DNA of 64,000 bases from Spiroplasma ixodetis Y32 (GTDB taxonomy: Bacteria; Bacillota_I; Bacilli_A; Mycoplasmatales; VBWQ01): the NCBI RefSeq assembly GCF_030316605.1, contig NZ_CP127039.1, positions 1,178,001 to 1,242,000 of the forward strand. The letters run 5' to 3'. Numbering within the stretch: the stretch's first letter is position 1; the number at the start of each line of letters is the position of its first letter. Positions 12,888 through 24,441 of the stretch are shown here, one piece after another. Both the position numbers and the translations under genes were made by a program. Below the pieces are notes generated by a model, which did no database searches, was not told the DNA's origin, and worked only from the letters and a program-made list of their open reading frames with translations.

Positions 12888-13479
12888 CGGACTTCTCCTC
12901 ACATGTACTTGTGGAGGAAACAATGAAATTGAATGAGTTCAACAATGCTTTTCAAATAGAACAGGATTGTTTAAAATATATAGCAAGTTTGAAGAAAAAC
13001 AAATGTATCATGTGTTCTTGAACAAGTTTGAATACTTCTAATTTAAGAAGAATAAGATGTTTGAAATGTCATCAAACATTTAGTATTCTTCATGGCACCA
13101 TTTTTTACAAGTCACAAACACCTTTGAGATTTTGATTTTATCTCATCTTTAGATGAATAAACACCAAACATGGGATTACATCAACTGATGTTGCAAAAGA
13201 ATTGGGTGTGACTTTGAAAACTGCTTGAAGAATGGGTCATGAAATCAGAAATCGTATTGCCAAACAAGAACATCAATTTATTGTTGAGGGCATAGTGCAA
13301 ATGGATGAAATGTATCTTTCACATATGGGTTTTAAAAAACAAGGAAGATCTTTGATAAATAAAACATTAATTGTTGGGATTTATGAAAAAACAACCAATA
13401 ATTTAATTGTGAAAGTAATCAAAAACGCAAAAAGTAAAAATCTTTTGCAGTTTGCAAGAAACCATATTTCTTCAAAGTG
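12888..13479 (+). mobile_element. IS-B 5' fragment, truncated at an IS-C junction
   Basis: The left end is present (with CTCCTCAC in place of CTCCCCAC) and the transposase opens at ATG 12923. It stops in TCTTCAAAGTG where IS-C starts. The 3' part does not resume on the far side of IS-C: the IS-B sequence at 16039 is inverted and begins in the terminal module. Recombination between IS-C copies is the likely cause. The transposase is a broken remnant of about 185 codons. Confidence 0.88.
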
Positions 13480-14672
13480 GGCATTGGTTAGATAAGTTTA
13501 CTTTCTTGTCTTCAAATCTGTACAAATTGGTTTGGAGACATTTTTAATCGTAAAATCATTCTATCATTATTTCATCAGTTAATAAATTTTCTTAATGCTT
13601 CTGTGAAATGTTTAATGCTATTAAACTTGTTACCAAACATAATTTTAAAATCTCTTTTGATTCAGCGATTTAAACATTCACTTACTTGGTTGCCTTTAAA
13701 TCCTGATAAACTTTTTGAATGAATTAAAGTTTTACTTTTATTAAAACTATTTGTAACTATTTTACTAGTATTACCTGAACCTAAATCAGATTGGATAAAT
13801 GTTGCAAATATTTTATGTTCTTTACGACTTGCCTTTGTTACTTGATTAAGAACATTTAAAATGGTTATTGCATTTTCACTTTTATTAATTTTTCAACCAA
13901 CTATAGCATTACTATTCATATCTGTAGCAATTTCTAATAATAATTTAGTTTTTTTATTATTAATAATTAATTCTTTAAATCAAGTACCATCGATGCCAAC
14001 TTTTTCAAGATAAGTATTACTGGTAAAATTACGTTTTAATAAATCTTGGAAATTTGATTTTAAGGCATTAGATTTCGCTCTACGCTGTTTTTTGGGTTTG
14101 GTTAATAGTTTGATATTATTATCTTCTAATAACCTCATAATGCTGTTTTTACTGCATTTAAGATTGGTGTTGTTTTTCTTTAATTCTAATCTCACCTTTT
14201 CTAAACTAGTAATTTTAATTATTTTATCTTTGTTGCTAATAACAACAATTTTATTTAATTCTTTTAATAACTCATTATCAATTTTTGTTTGATATTTCTT
14301 TTTACCTTTTTTTATTCATTTATAATATGCAACTTTACTGATAGGTAACAAACTAATTATGTCATTAATTCCATAATTTTTATTTCTATATTTATCAACT
14401 ATTAAAAAACATTTACTTTTCAATAATTTACTATTTAAAATATTTTGATTGTTTTTTAATTCTTTATCACAGGATTGTTTTTGTCTTAAAAATTCATTTT
14501 TTATTTTTTCTTTTAGTAGTGACTTTTTGAGTTTTTTATTTTCAAGTTTTAAATTTTTATCTTTGATATTCACTTTATCTATTTGATGATTTGTTTGAAA
14601 AGTATGAATAGTAATTAATTTATTATTTTTTTGATATTTTTTTACTCAATTATAAATTAATGATCTGTTTTG

Positions 14673-15832
14673 TGTAAGGTAGTACAGACATTTTGGACTA
14701 TTTTCCATCTAATAAAAGTTTATCAAAATAATCCATAGGAGTCATTAACCCTAATGATTTATGTGGTTTAGAATTGTTATAATATTCTTGAAAAGAATTA
14801 ACTAATTTTTGAAATAAACTAAAATCACTATTTAAATATGGTTTTATTTCAAATAAATTACTTCAATTTCTATGGAATCTTTCAATCTTACCATTACTCT
14901 GTGGTGATCTAAACGGTGTAGTTTCATGAACTATACCTTTTTTATTACAAAAATTTGTAAATCAACGATTCCTTTGTGGTTTTCCACAAGATGTATTAAC
15001 ATATTAACTACCATTATCAGTTCTAATTCTTTTAATTTTAATTCCCAATTTTTCATAAAAATTTAAAGCATTTTTAGTAGCATTTACAATATCTCTCTGG
15101 TTTGTGCTTGTTCAGATGGATAACAATAAGTAATTCGAGTTTTTTCATCAATAAAATCAATAATATATCATCTTTTACTTCCTGTTATATAATCTGATAC
15201 TACTTTAATATCAGTCTGCAATAATCCAGTTTCTTTTACTTCATATCTCAAATGTTTTTTCTTAATAGTTTTTTGTGAATAAAAACCAAAACGTTTTAAT
15301 CAACGATATATAGTTTTAACCGAAGGTTTTGGCAAAAAATTAAACCTAATATCATCAATATTTCTTATTAAATAACAAAATTGAAAAGCACCTATACCAA
15401 ACTCTTCTTTATACTGAACAAAATAATTTATAAATTTTTCTGATAATTTCAAATTATACAAATATTTAATATTTTTAGGTTTTGTTGATTTAAATAATAA
15501 TTCTTCAAAAGGTTTATTTTTGTAGAAAATATCATAAAAACGTTTAGCTCAATAATAAAAAGTTTGCTTTGGCATATGTAATTGAGAAATTATTTCTTTA
15601 CAAGAATTTTTATTTTTAAATAAAAAACAAAATTTTTTAAATTTACGATAATAAATATTAACTTTATTAATATTTTTATCATTTTTATACTTTTCTACAA
15701 ACTTGTTAAATTTATAATCAAATTTAGTAAAATCAGCACTATTAATTAAATATTTCATTTTAAACTACACCTCAACTAATAATATAACGTTATAAAAACT
15801 TTTATTAGTCCAAAAAGTGTGTCTAATCTACA
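14673..15832 (-). mobile_element. IS-A inserted in IS-C, with about 16-bp target duplication
   Basis: The copy is 1160 bp, with a 2-bp insertion relative to the others. The target sequence ATTAATGATCTGTTTG follows its right edge and occurs with one extra T before its left edge. The IS-C transposase gene continues on both sides. Confidence 0.88.
14698..15758 (-). pseudogene. IS481-like transposase, inactivated
   Basis: The Gln codon in the second catalytic motif (RTDNGSQYV) is TAA here, near 15006. A CT duplication near 15095 shifts the frame. The remaining sequence matches the intact copies. Confidence 0.85.
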
Positions 15833-16038
15833 ATTAATGATCTGTTTGATAATTGATATTTGGTTTTAATATCAATGGTTTTTAATTTTTTAATCACTAC
15901 ATATTCATTTAAAACATCTAGTTTAATTTTTCTTGTATAAACTTTATATTTCATCTTTACTCCTTAAATATTAATTATTTAAACTAATCATACTGTCTAG
16001 ATTAAAAATTATAGGAGTAAACTTAACTAACTTATGCC

Positions 16039-16395
16039 CATAAATGCTGAGAAAAGCCTATCTACGGACTTCTCGCCACATTTTTAAATGAAACATAGCA
16101 TTACAGTTTCAAAAGTAGGTATCTTGTTGAATTTATATGCAGCTTCTTTGGCATATAAATGAACATGATGTTTTGCAACTTTGATATGTGTTTTAAATGT
16201 TCTTCGTATATGTTTTCATATTGATTCAATTGGATTGGTATTTACGCCAATTTTTGAAACATAACCATCTTGATGGATAACTGTTTTGTGATTAGGGAAA
16301 AGTGATTTGAAATCACGATATCCTTTTCAAGAATCAGTATGTACATCACACTTTGAAGAAATATGGTTTCTTGCAAACTGCAAAAGATTTTTACT
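16039..16395 (-). mobile_element. IS-B 3' half, inverted partner of 5640-6199
   Basis: On the minus strand this piece runs from AGTAAAAATCTTTTG (next to IS-A) through the transposase C-terminus and the inner right end into the terminal module, which IS-C cuts after about 20 bp. Its 15-bp edge equals the end of the 5640-6199 fragment. Together they reconstitute one IS-B with an IS-A insertion. Confidence 0.88.
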
Positions 16396-16469
16396 TGTAG
16401 ATTAGACACACTTTTTGGACTAATAAAAGTTTTTATAACTTTATATTATTAGTTGAGGTGTAGTTTAAA

Positions 16470-17528
16470 ATGAAATATTTAATTAATAGTGCTGATTTTA
16501 CTAAATTTGATTATAAATTTAACAAGTTTGTAGAAAAGTATAAAAATGATAAAAATATTAATAAAGTTAATATTTATTATCGTAAATTTAGAAAATTTTG
16601 TTTTATTTTTAAAAATAAAAATTCTTGTAAAGAAATAATTTCTCAATTACATATGCCAAAGCAAACTTTTTATTATTGAGCTAAACGTTTTTATGATATT
16701 TTTTACAAAAATAAACCTTTTGAAGAATTATTATTTAAATCCACAAAACCTAAAAATATTAAATATTTGTATAATTTGGAATTATCAGAAAAATTTATAA
16801 ATTATTTTGTTCAGTATAAAGAAGAGTTTGGTATAGGTGCTTTTCAATTTTTTTATTTAATAAGACATATTGATGATATTAGGTTTAATTTTTTGCCAAA
16901 ACCTTCGGTTAAAACTATATATCGTTGATTAAAACGTTTTGGTTTTTATTCACAAAAAACTATTAAGAAAAAACATTTGAGATATGAAGTAAAAGAAACG
17001 GGATTATTGCAGACTGATATTAAAGTAGTATCAGATTATATAACAGGAAGTAAAAGATGATATATTATTGATTTTATTGATGAAAAAACTCGAATTACTT
17101 ATTGTTATCCATCTGAACAAGCACAAACCAGAGATATTGTAAATGCTACTAAAAATGCTTTAAATTTTTATGAAAAATTGGGAATTAAAATTAAAAGAAT
17201 TAGAACTGATAATGGTAGTCAATATGTTAATACATCTTGTGGAAAACCACAAAGGAATCGTTGATTTACAAATTTTTGTAATAAAAAAGATATAGTTCAT
17301 GAAACTACACCGTTTAGATCACCACAGAGTAATGGTAAGATTGAAAGATTTCATAGAAATTGAAGTAATTTATTTGAAATAAAACCATATTTAAATAGTG
17401 ATTTTAGTTTATTTCAAAAATTAGTTAATTCTTTTCAAGAATATTATAACAATTCTAAACCACATAAATCATTAGGGTTAATGACTCCTATGGATTATTT
17501 TGATAAACTTTTATTAGATGGAAAATAG
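16470..17528 (+). CDS. IS481-like DDE transposase (intact)
   Basis: This is the same 352-residue protein as at 6225-7283, with few substitutions (for example KKDIVHET instead of KKGIVHET). The two catalytic Asp motifs and the Glu motif are intact. IS-C inserted 3 bp after the stop codon, so the frame is undamaged, but the right end needed for transposition is now 1.4 kb away. Confidence 0.88.
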
Positions 17529-17531
17529 TCC

Positions 17532-18913
17532 GGCATTGGTTAGATAAGTTTACTTTCTTGTCTTCAAATCTGTACAAATTGGTTTGGAGACATTTTTAAT
17601 CGTAAAATCATTCTATCATTATTTCATCAGTTAATAAATTTTCTTAATGCTTCTGTGAAATGTTTAATGCTATTAAACTTGTTACCAAACATAATTTTAA
17701 AATCTCTTTTGATTCAGCGATTTAAACATTCACTTACTTGGTTGCCTTTAAATCCTGATAAACTTTTTGAATGAATTAAAGTTTTACTTTTATTAAAACT
17801 ATTTGTAACTATTTTACTAGTATTACCTGAACCTAAATCAGACTGGATAAATGTTGCAAATATTTTATGTTCTTTACGACTTGCCTTTGTTACTTGATTA
17901 AGAACATTTAAAATGGTTATTGCATTTTCACTTTTATTAATTTTTCAACCAACTATAGCATTACTATTCATATCTGTAGCAATTTCTAATAATAATTTAG
18001 TTTTTTTATTATTAATAATTAATTCTTTAAATCAAGTACCATCGATGCCAACTTTTTCAAGATAAGTATTACTGGTAAAATTATGTTTTAATAAATCTTG
18101 GAAATTTGATTTTAAGGAATTAGATTTCGCTCTACGCTGTTTTTTGGGTTTGGTTAATAGTTTGATATTATTATCTTCTAATAACCTCATAATGCTGTTT
18201 TTACTGCATTTAAGATTGGTGTTGTTTTTCTTTAATTCTAATCTCACCTTTTCTAAACTAGTAATTTTAATTATTTTATCTTTGTTGCTAATAACAACAA
18301 TTTTATTTAATTCTTTTAATAACTCATTATCAATTTTTGTTTGATATTTCTTTTTACCGTTTTTTATTCATTTATAATATGCAACTTTACTGATAGGTAA
18401 CAAACTAATTATGTCATTAATTCCATAATTTTTATTTCTATATTTATCAACTATTAAAAAACATTTACTTTTCAATAATTTACTATTTAAAATATTTTGA
18501 TTGTTTTTTAATTCTTTATCACAGAATTGTTTTTGTCTTAAAAATTCATTTTTTATTTTTTCTTTTAGTAGTGACTTTTTGAGTTTTTTATTTTCAAGTT
18601 TTAAATTTTTATCTTTGATATTCACTTTATCTATTTGATGATTTGTTTGAAAAGTATGAATAGTAATTAATTTATTATTTTTTTGATATTTTTTTACTCA
18701 ATTATAAATTAATGATCTGGTTGATAATTGATATTTGGTTTTAATATCAATGGTTTTTAATTTTTTAATGACTACATATTCATTTAAAACATCTAGTTTA
18801 ATTTTTCTTGTATAAACTTTATATTTCATCTTTACTCCTTAACTATTAATTATTTAAACTAATCATACTGTCTAGATTAAAAATTATAGGAGTAAACTTA
18901 ACTAACTTATGCC
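17532..18913 (-). mobile_element. IS-C (IS3-like), complete 1382-bp copy with TCC duplication
   Basis: Inverted ends GGCATTGGTTAGATAAG and GGCATAAGTTAGTTAAG flank the element. The 3-bp TCC duplication (17529-17531 and 18914-18916) lies within IS-A. A 3-bp duplication and this transposase layout fit the IS3 family. Confidence 0.93.
17540..18829 (-). CDS. IS3-like transposase, single fused frame (intact)
   Basis: The product is 429 residues with TGA as Trp. The N-terminal helix-turn-helix and coiled-coil part (residues 1-150) resembles IS3 OrfA. The C-terminal part is an integrase core with Asp in VGIDGTWFK, Asp in IQSDLGSGN, Glu in VSECLNRWIKRDF, and WWNNDRMILRLKMSPNQF matching the end of IS3 OrfB. 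In most IS3 elements OrfA and OrfB are joined by programmed frameshifting; here one continuous frame encodes both. ATG 18829 follows an AAGGAG site. Confidence 0.85.
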
Positions 18914-19026
18914 TCCAAAATGTCTGTACTACCTTACATTTTAATTTTTTTAATACAAAATTAGTTATAAAAGTAATTTTTATTATTAATTTTTATCTTT
19001 TCAAAAAGGAACTAAAAATTTATTAA

Positions 19027-19914
19027 TTAACTATTACTAGTAAAAATAAAAGTTAAACCTTCATATTTATTACCAAAATCAATATCCTTTGAATCTTTAC
19101 CCTTTAATCCAATTTTTATATAATCATAATATTTATCACCAAATTTTTTATTACCAGTAATAGCAATAACATTATTATATCCACCAGCATTTAATAAATA
19201 TGGTTTAAAATTATCGCAAGTTAAACCAGTTACTGGTTTTTTTGGAATAAAATTTAACAATGGAACTAAAATATTACCAAGTAAAGGGTTTTTCACTTCT
19301 TCAGAAGGAATTCACTCTTGAAATGATTTTCAAAAATTATTAGCTTTATCTGAATCATTTCTTAAATATTGTTCTTTTTGAGTTTTTTCTTCCCTTTTAA
19401 AAGTAGCACCAGCAGTAACTAAGTCATTATAAAATCCACCACTATCTTTTTTGTTAATTGATAAATATTGTGTTCCATTAACTAATGGTTCTAATTTTTC
19501 ATTTATATAATCTTGTAATGGACTAAAATTAGCATCAAAACTACAATCTTTTACTGCAGAATTATTATAAATAGCTAAATGAATTTTAATATTAGTAGTA
19601 CTAATTTTTTTTATTTCATCTTGACCATTAGTAATTTCATAAGTAATATTACTAAAATCTTCTGGAGCAGTATCAAACAAGTTACTAATATTGTCTTCAA
19701 TTAATTTTTTAAAATCAGAAACATGAGTTTTATTTTCGGGTTTTAAAAAATTAGTAAAATTGGGATAATTATTATTAGCAAGTAAATTTGCAGCATCTTC
19801 TAATAATTGCTGATAATTAACTGATGAATTGTGAAAAACATCACATGCACTAATATTAATACTAGTAATACTAGTAAATGCAAAAACACTTATAATTTTT
19901 AATATTTTTTTCAT
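19027..19914 (-). CDS. Lipoprotein, unknown function
   Basis: The product is 295 residues. It has a signal peptide with a Lys-rich start (MKKILKII), a hydrophobic core, and a lipobox ending ISAC with the acyl Cys at residue 24. The mature part is hydrophilic and rich in Asn, Lys and Asp, as in Spiroplasma surface lipoproteins. No catalytic motif is recognised. It heads the left side of a minus-strand envelope cluster, 22 bp from the upstream membrane-protein gene, so they are probably co-transcribed. TGA is used as Trp in NNFWKSFQEWIP. Confidence 0.85.
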
Positions 19915-19936
19915 AATAAACTTCCTTAGATAATGA

Positions 19937-21013
19937 CTACTTTTTTAGTATTATCTTCAAATTTTTCTTTTTTGTATTAATAATTCTATTTTTAATTTGT
20001 GAAATTTCATCGCGGTTTGTTATTTCATAAAATAAATGATAATAAATATATGTCAACTCACTAACTTTAATATTTTGTTTTTCAACAAATATTAGAAATT
20101 GATAAATTTCATGTAAAAGTTCAAATATTTTATTTTTTTCTTCATTAGTTAATACTTTTTGTTTTAATTCATTTCGAATAATTAATGGTGCTTCTTTAAC
20201 AAATAGAAAATCACTAATGATATTTTTATAATCTCAATTATAAAATATTTTAAAATCATCAACTTTGGTTTTAACATTTTTAATATTATTTAAAATAGTT
20301 TTAACATCATTTTTAACTAAACTTTGAATGAAGACTGCTAATATTAATGCTAAAGAACTAGCGGGAATAAAGTACTTTAAAACTTGATCAATGTTAATAG
20401 CACCCTTAGTAAAATTTAAAATTGAATTTTTTACAATTAAATATAAAACTTCAAAACCTAAAATAATAAATAGTGATCGTTTTTCTATATCTTTTCATCA
20501 AGGATTACCAAGAATCTGATTTTTTTCTTCTAATATTTTTTCTAAAATAATATAAATAATAAAATAACAAAATCAATAAGTTAAAACAAATAATGTGGTA
20601 AAAAAATTAGTAAAACAAAAAATATAAGTAATGTTTCTAGCAACATTTAATACTAATAAAGCTTTAAAAATAAAGAAATTATTTTCAAAATTTGAAATTA
20701 CCTTATATTTATTTTCAATATATTTTTTCATTCAACATCTGATTTGAATAAATATTAAAGTATTACTTGCAATACAACTACTAAAAATAGCAATATATAA
20801 ATAAGTTTTTAAAGTAATAATAGTTTCATCAGTAATACTAGCATTATTAAAAAAATCAAATGTTAAAATTTTATTAAAAATACTACTTTTAACTTCTCAT
20901 AAAATTGCACAAATAATCAAACAAATTGTTAACAATATTCATAAGATCGTCTGCATCAAATATTTATTGTTAAATCATTTTCAACTTGATTTTAATAATT
21001 GATAGTTATTCAT
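19937..21013 (-). CDS. Multi-pass membrane protein, unknown
   Basis: The frame gives 358 residues only if TGA is Trp, with at least seven such codons. Hydrophobic segments lie near residues 20-40 (YLMQTILWILLTICLII), 65-85, 115-155 and 180-235. A soluble, charged C-terminal third of about 130 residues follows, including KQKVLTNEEKNKIFELLHEI. I recognise no family. It sits between a lipoprotein gene and another two-TM protein on the same strand. The gene would be missed with the standard genetic code. Confidence 0.8.
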
Positions 21014-21067
21014 AATTTTATCTACCTTATTTTTAAATTATTGTAAAGTAATTTATATAAATTATTA

Positions 21068-22105
21068 TTATAATAATTGTAAGCTATTAACTCACATTTG
21101 TGCTTGCGTTAAATTTAAAATATCTTTACTAATCATTGCTAATAATTTATTAATAAACTTTTCAAGGTTAGTAGTAGTGGGTAAAACCATCAATTTGCCT
21201 TTTCCATCATTATAAGGATTTTTTCCTAATTCATATTTTCAACTTAATGTTAATTGTTCATTTTCTATGTGAATAACTGGTAAATCATTATTTCCTAAAC
21301 TATAAGCAAATTCATTAAGTAAATTCATTACTTTTGGTTCTAAAATTAATCTTAATTTAATTTGATTATCACATTTTACTTCAAATAAATCTTCAAATAA
21401 ATGTGATTCTAATTGAACTTTCTTTTTACTACGAAATTTTTTTGAAAATATATTACGTGGTGTTAATGTCATTGTAAAATTATTATTCCTAATAATAGTT
21501 GTATAATAAACAAAACGTGTATAATAACAAGTAATTTTTTCTGTTTCAATAACTTGAGCAGCACTATTATATCCAGAACTTGTCTCATACATAACTTTTT
21601 GGTTAATGATACTTCCATAGTTAAAATTTTGACCATTAATACTTCCTACCATTACTTGTTCGCAATAATTATAATAATTAGGTTGTTCATCTAAAGGTAA
21701 ATTACCTTGTGGTTCAATTGTTCAATAATCAGTAATAGTTGTTAAATTCATTTGTGAATTATTATCTTTAATAACTCATTGATAATAGTTAATAATTGGT
21801 AACTCTTCTATTAATTTTTCATGAATTTTAGTTTTTAATACAAAACTCTGTACTAATAAAAAACATCCAACAATGAATCCAATAATACTAATAATGGTAA
21901 ATGGTTTTTTCATAAATGATGATTTGTTAATACCAATACTAGCACCAATAGCAATTAGAGCAATAACGATAGTAATAATTCATAAACTAATTCATAAACG
22001 ATTATTTATTAATTTAATTCATCAATGATTACTACTATTATTATAGTCAGTATGAATATTATTAACAATCTTATTTACAACCTTTGGCGATAAATTATGT
22101 TTCAT
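21068..22105 (-). CDS. Two-TM membrane protein, possibly DUF3137
   Basis: The product is 345 residues. Two close transmembrane segments (about residues 37-58 and 68-86) are followed by a cytoplasmic or surface domain with WVIKDNN, ITCYYTRFVYYT and an ending in IENEQLTLSWKYEL. This layout resembles the DUF3137 proteins of mollicutes, a weak assignment made from memory. Function unknown. It is separated by 54 bp from the downstream membrane gene. Confidence 0.7.
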
Positions 22106-22254
22106 AATTATTCCATTCTTTTTTAATTCTTAATATAGCTTATAACTAATTTTGTTTTATAAAATAGAAAAAGACTAACTATAGATGTAATAATCTATTT
22201 AGAAGTCTAAAAACCTACTATTATAAAACTAATTACATTATAACATATATATTA

Positions 22255-23409
22255 TTAGTTTTTTTCTAAAAAATCATTAATTTCAGTAATATTAACAGGT
22301 GCATTTTGTGGAGGTTTACCTGCATTACCACCATGCATATATTTTGCAGGAACTGCTACCATAAAAACTTTAGGATCAATTCGAACTATTTTTGTTTTAA
22401 AAAAATTATATTCTAATAATGACATTGTTGTCATCATCATTTTATATTCATTACCTGAATACAAACCTTTCACATTTCAAACATTACCACCACGTAAATA
22501 ATTATTTCGATAAATATCATTACGGATTTGCTCTAATTCATTAGAAATAATAAAGACACTCATCAACATATATTTTGGATAAACTCTATTCATAACAAAA
22601 GCTGCTACATAAATATAAACAAGCGTTGACATAAAATAAGGTCTAACTAAAAAATTATCAACAAGACTAGTTTTCTGTAAAAAAGTTCCATCAAGAATTA
22701 AAACAATAACAACAATAATAATATTAGTATTTCTAATAATAGTAGCAATTGAATATTTACGTTTCATAGAAATATAAGTACTAATAAAATCCATACCACC
22801 ACTAGATCCACCAGTTTTAAATAAAATACCAATACCAGCACCATAAATTAATCCACCTAAAGCAGCAAAAATAAAAGTACGTGGTAAAACTAAGTGCCAA
22901 TAATCTGTAGTACCTTTTAATGGTTCATTACCTAAAACTTGAAAATTTTTAAGAGCATCAATTGCTGTTAACAAAAAGTTAATTCCATTTTGAAATAACA
23001 AATAAATAATAGTATAAAGAGTAAAACGAAATCCAACCTTGAATAATCCTCAAATAATGATAGGACCATTAATAAGAAAATATACTGGATAAAATCAAAA
23101 TGCTTGCGTTGTTTCTTGGTCAGTAATACTGCCATTATAAGATAAGGCAATAAATTTAGCTATTAATTGTGCAAAAGCTGATAAACCATTAGTATATAAA
23201 CCAGCACGATTAATAAAATAAAAAAAGGAAACAGTTGTTAAAAAAGCACCAATAAAAATTAATAATAAATTTTTGGAAGTTATTTTTCAATTAAAGTTTT
23301 TTCATGAAGAATGGATCTCTTGTTTAACACCAATATTTTTAAAAGTAAAGGCATCAACAATTAACGGTGGCTCTTTATCTTTATTTTTTGCTTCTGAATT
23401 ATTGGACAT
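22255..23409 (-). CDS. YitT family membrane protein (YitT + DUF2179)
   Basis: The product is 384 residues. Six or so hydrophobic helices (residues 45-260) include the family-typical GGSSGGMDFISTYIS motif near residues 205-220. A C-terminal DUF2179-like domain follows (YKMMMTTMSLLEYNFFKTKI ... DPKVFMVAVP). YitT proteins are conserved in Firmicutes and mollicutes and their transport role is not settled. An N-terminal hydrophilic extension of about 40 residues is common in Spiroplasma. It is separated from the next upstream lipoprotein gene by 12 bp, so they likely form one unit. Confidence 0.85.
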
Positions 23410-23421
23410 ATTAAACTCCTT

Positions 23422-24315
23422 TTAACTATTAAATTGAAGTATTGTTGGAACATAATTACTATCATCATAAGGCGAAGGTAAAGACATGTCAATTAATGAA
23501 TCTTGAAAACTAATCACAAAATTAACTTTAAGTTCTAATTTATTAGGACCAGAGCTTGTAACTTTTTGACCATCAATTCCTTTGATATTAATATCAACAG
23601 AATTAACATAAGGATTATTATTTAATGCTAAACTTATTCCTTCTTGAACTAAAGTTTTAGTTTTTTGAGAAAAATCAGCATATGTTTTATCAATATCAGG
23701 TTTAGTTTCTTTATCAACACTAATTGGTACTATTTGTCCTGATAATTTAGTAACATCACTAACACAACTATAAACTATGTAATCGCTTTGTGTATAAGAA
23801 CATTTTATATTAAAAGTTTTTTTTATGTATTGTTCAACTTTAAAACTTTTATCATTATTTACTACTCCAACTTGATAAGTAATATTAATACTAATTCTAC
23901 TAGTTGAAGCATCAACATCTCAAGTTCTTGCTTTTGTTGATTCATCTATTTTACCATTATCAATCGTAAAATAATAACATTTAGTACCTACTTCTAATTG
24001 ACTATCAAATCAAGTTGGTTCTTTAATATTTGCTTTATCTAAAATTAATTTGGCAAGTGATTGTGCAAGACTGTTTTCTAATGCTTTATTTTCAATAACT
24101 TGTTCTTTTTCAGGTCTTTGACCATCAATAGGAACACCCACTGGTTTTTTAATATCAACTTTTGATAAAGTTGATTCTCAACCATTATAATTACCATTAC
24201 CATTAGTAATTGCTTTTAAAATACTATCTTGTTGTTGATCAGAACAAGCTAAAACTGGCGTTACTATTCCACTACCAAAAGCAATAGTACTCATTAATGT
24301 TAAAATTTTTTTCAT
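23422..24315 (-). CDS. Lipoprotein, unknown function
   Basis: The product is 297 residues with a lipoprotein signal peptide ending VLAC (acyl Cys at residue 24) and a mature domain with no enzymatic motif. SISLALNNNPY and NKLELKVNFVIS suggest alternating helix and beta strands. It is the first gene of the minus-strand envelope cluster and is divergent from the surface-protein gene at 24442, so the 126-bp gap between them holds both promoters. Confidence 0.85.
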
Positions 24316-24441
24316 AATTATAATCATTCCTTAATTTATAAAATATCATATATAAATTGTAACTTATTTTTATTATTTTGCTATACACTATCTTCAAAAT
24401 CTTTATAATTAATATTAGTTTATATTAAAGGAATTGATAAT
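24316..24441. promoter_or_regulatory. Divergent promoter region
   Basis: This 126-bp gap serves the lipoprotein on the minus strand and the surface protein on the plus strand. A TATAAT at 24404-24409 faces the plus gene, and an AAAGGA ribosome site lies just before ATG 24442. No operator-like palindrome is evident. Confidence 0.4.

Larger units (their letters stand above)
13480..16038 (-). mobile_element. IS-C (IS3-like), interrupted by IS-A
   Basis: The ends are GGCATTGGTTAG at 13480 and the complement of GGCATAAGTTAG at 16038. The transposase frame runs from ATG 15954 to a stop at 13488 but is split by IS-A at 14673-15832. Without IS-A and its duplication the element is about 1383 bp. The flanks (GTG left, CAT right) are not a 3-bp duplication, so this copy joins two unrelated IS-B fragments. 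Confidence 0.88.
16396..18938 (+). mobile_element. IS-A carrying an IS-C insertion
   Basis: IS-A begins TGTAGATTAG at 16396 and ends CCTTACA at 18938. Removing the IS-C (17532-18913) and one copy of the TCC duplication leaves exactly 1158 bp. The outer flanks do not match each other, consistent with the inversion involving this copy. Confidence 0.92.

Noticed and set aside
14092..14292. A 66-residue hydrophobic ORF antisense to each IS-C transposase (also at 18144, 45495, 60217, 61028)
   Set aside because: It lies entirely within the intact transposase gene on the other strand, is present only because that sequence is, and has no ribosome site of its own.
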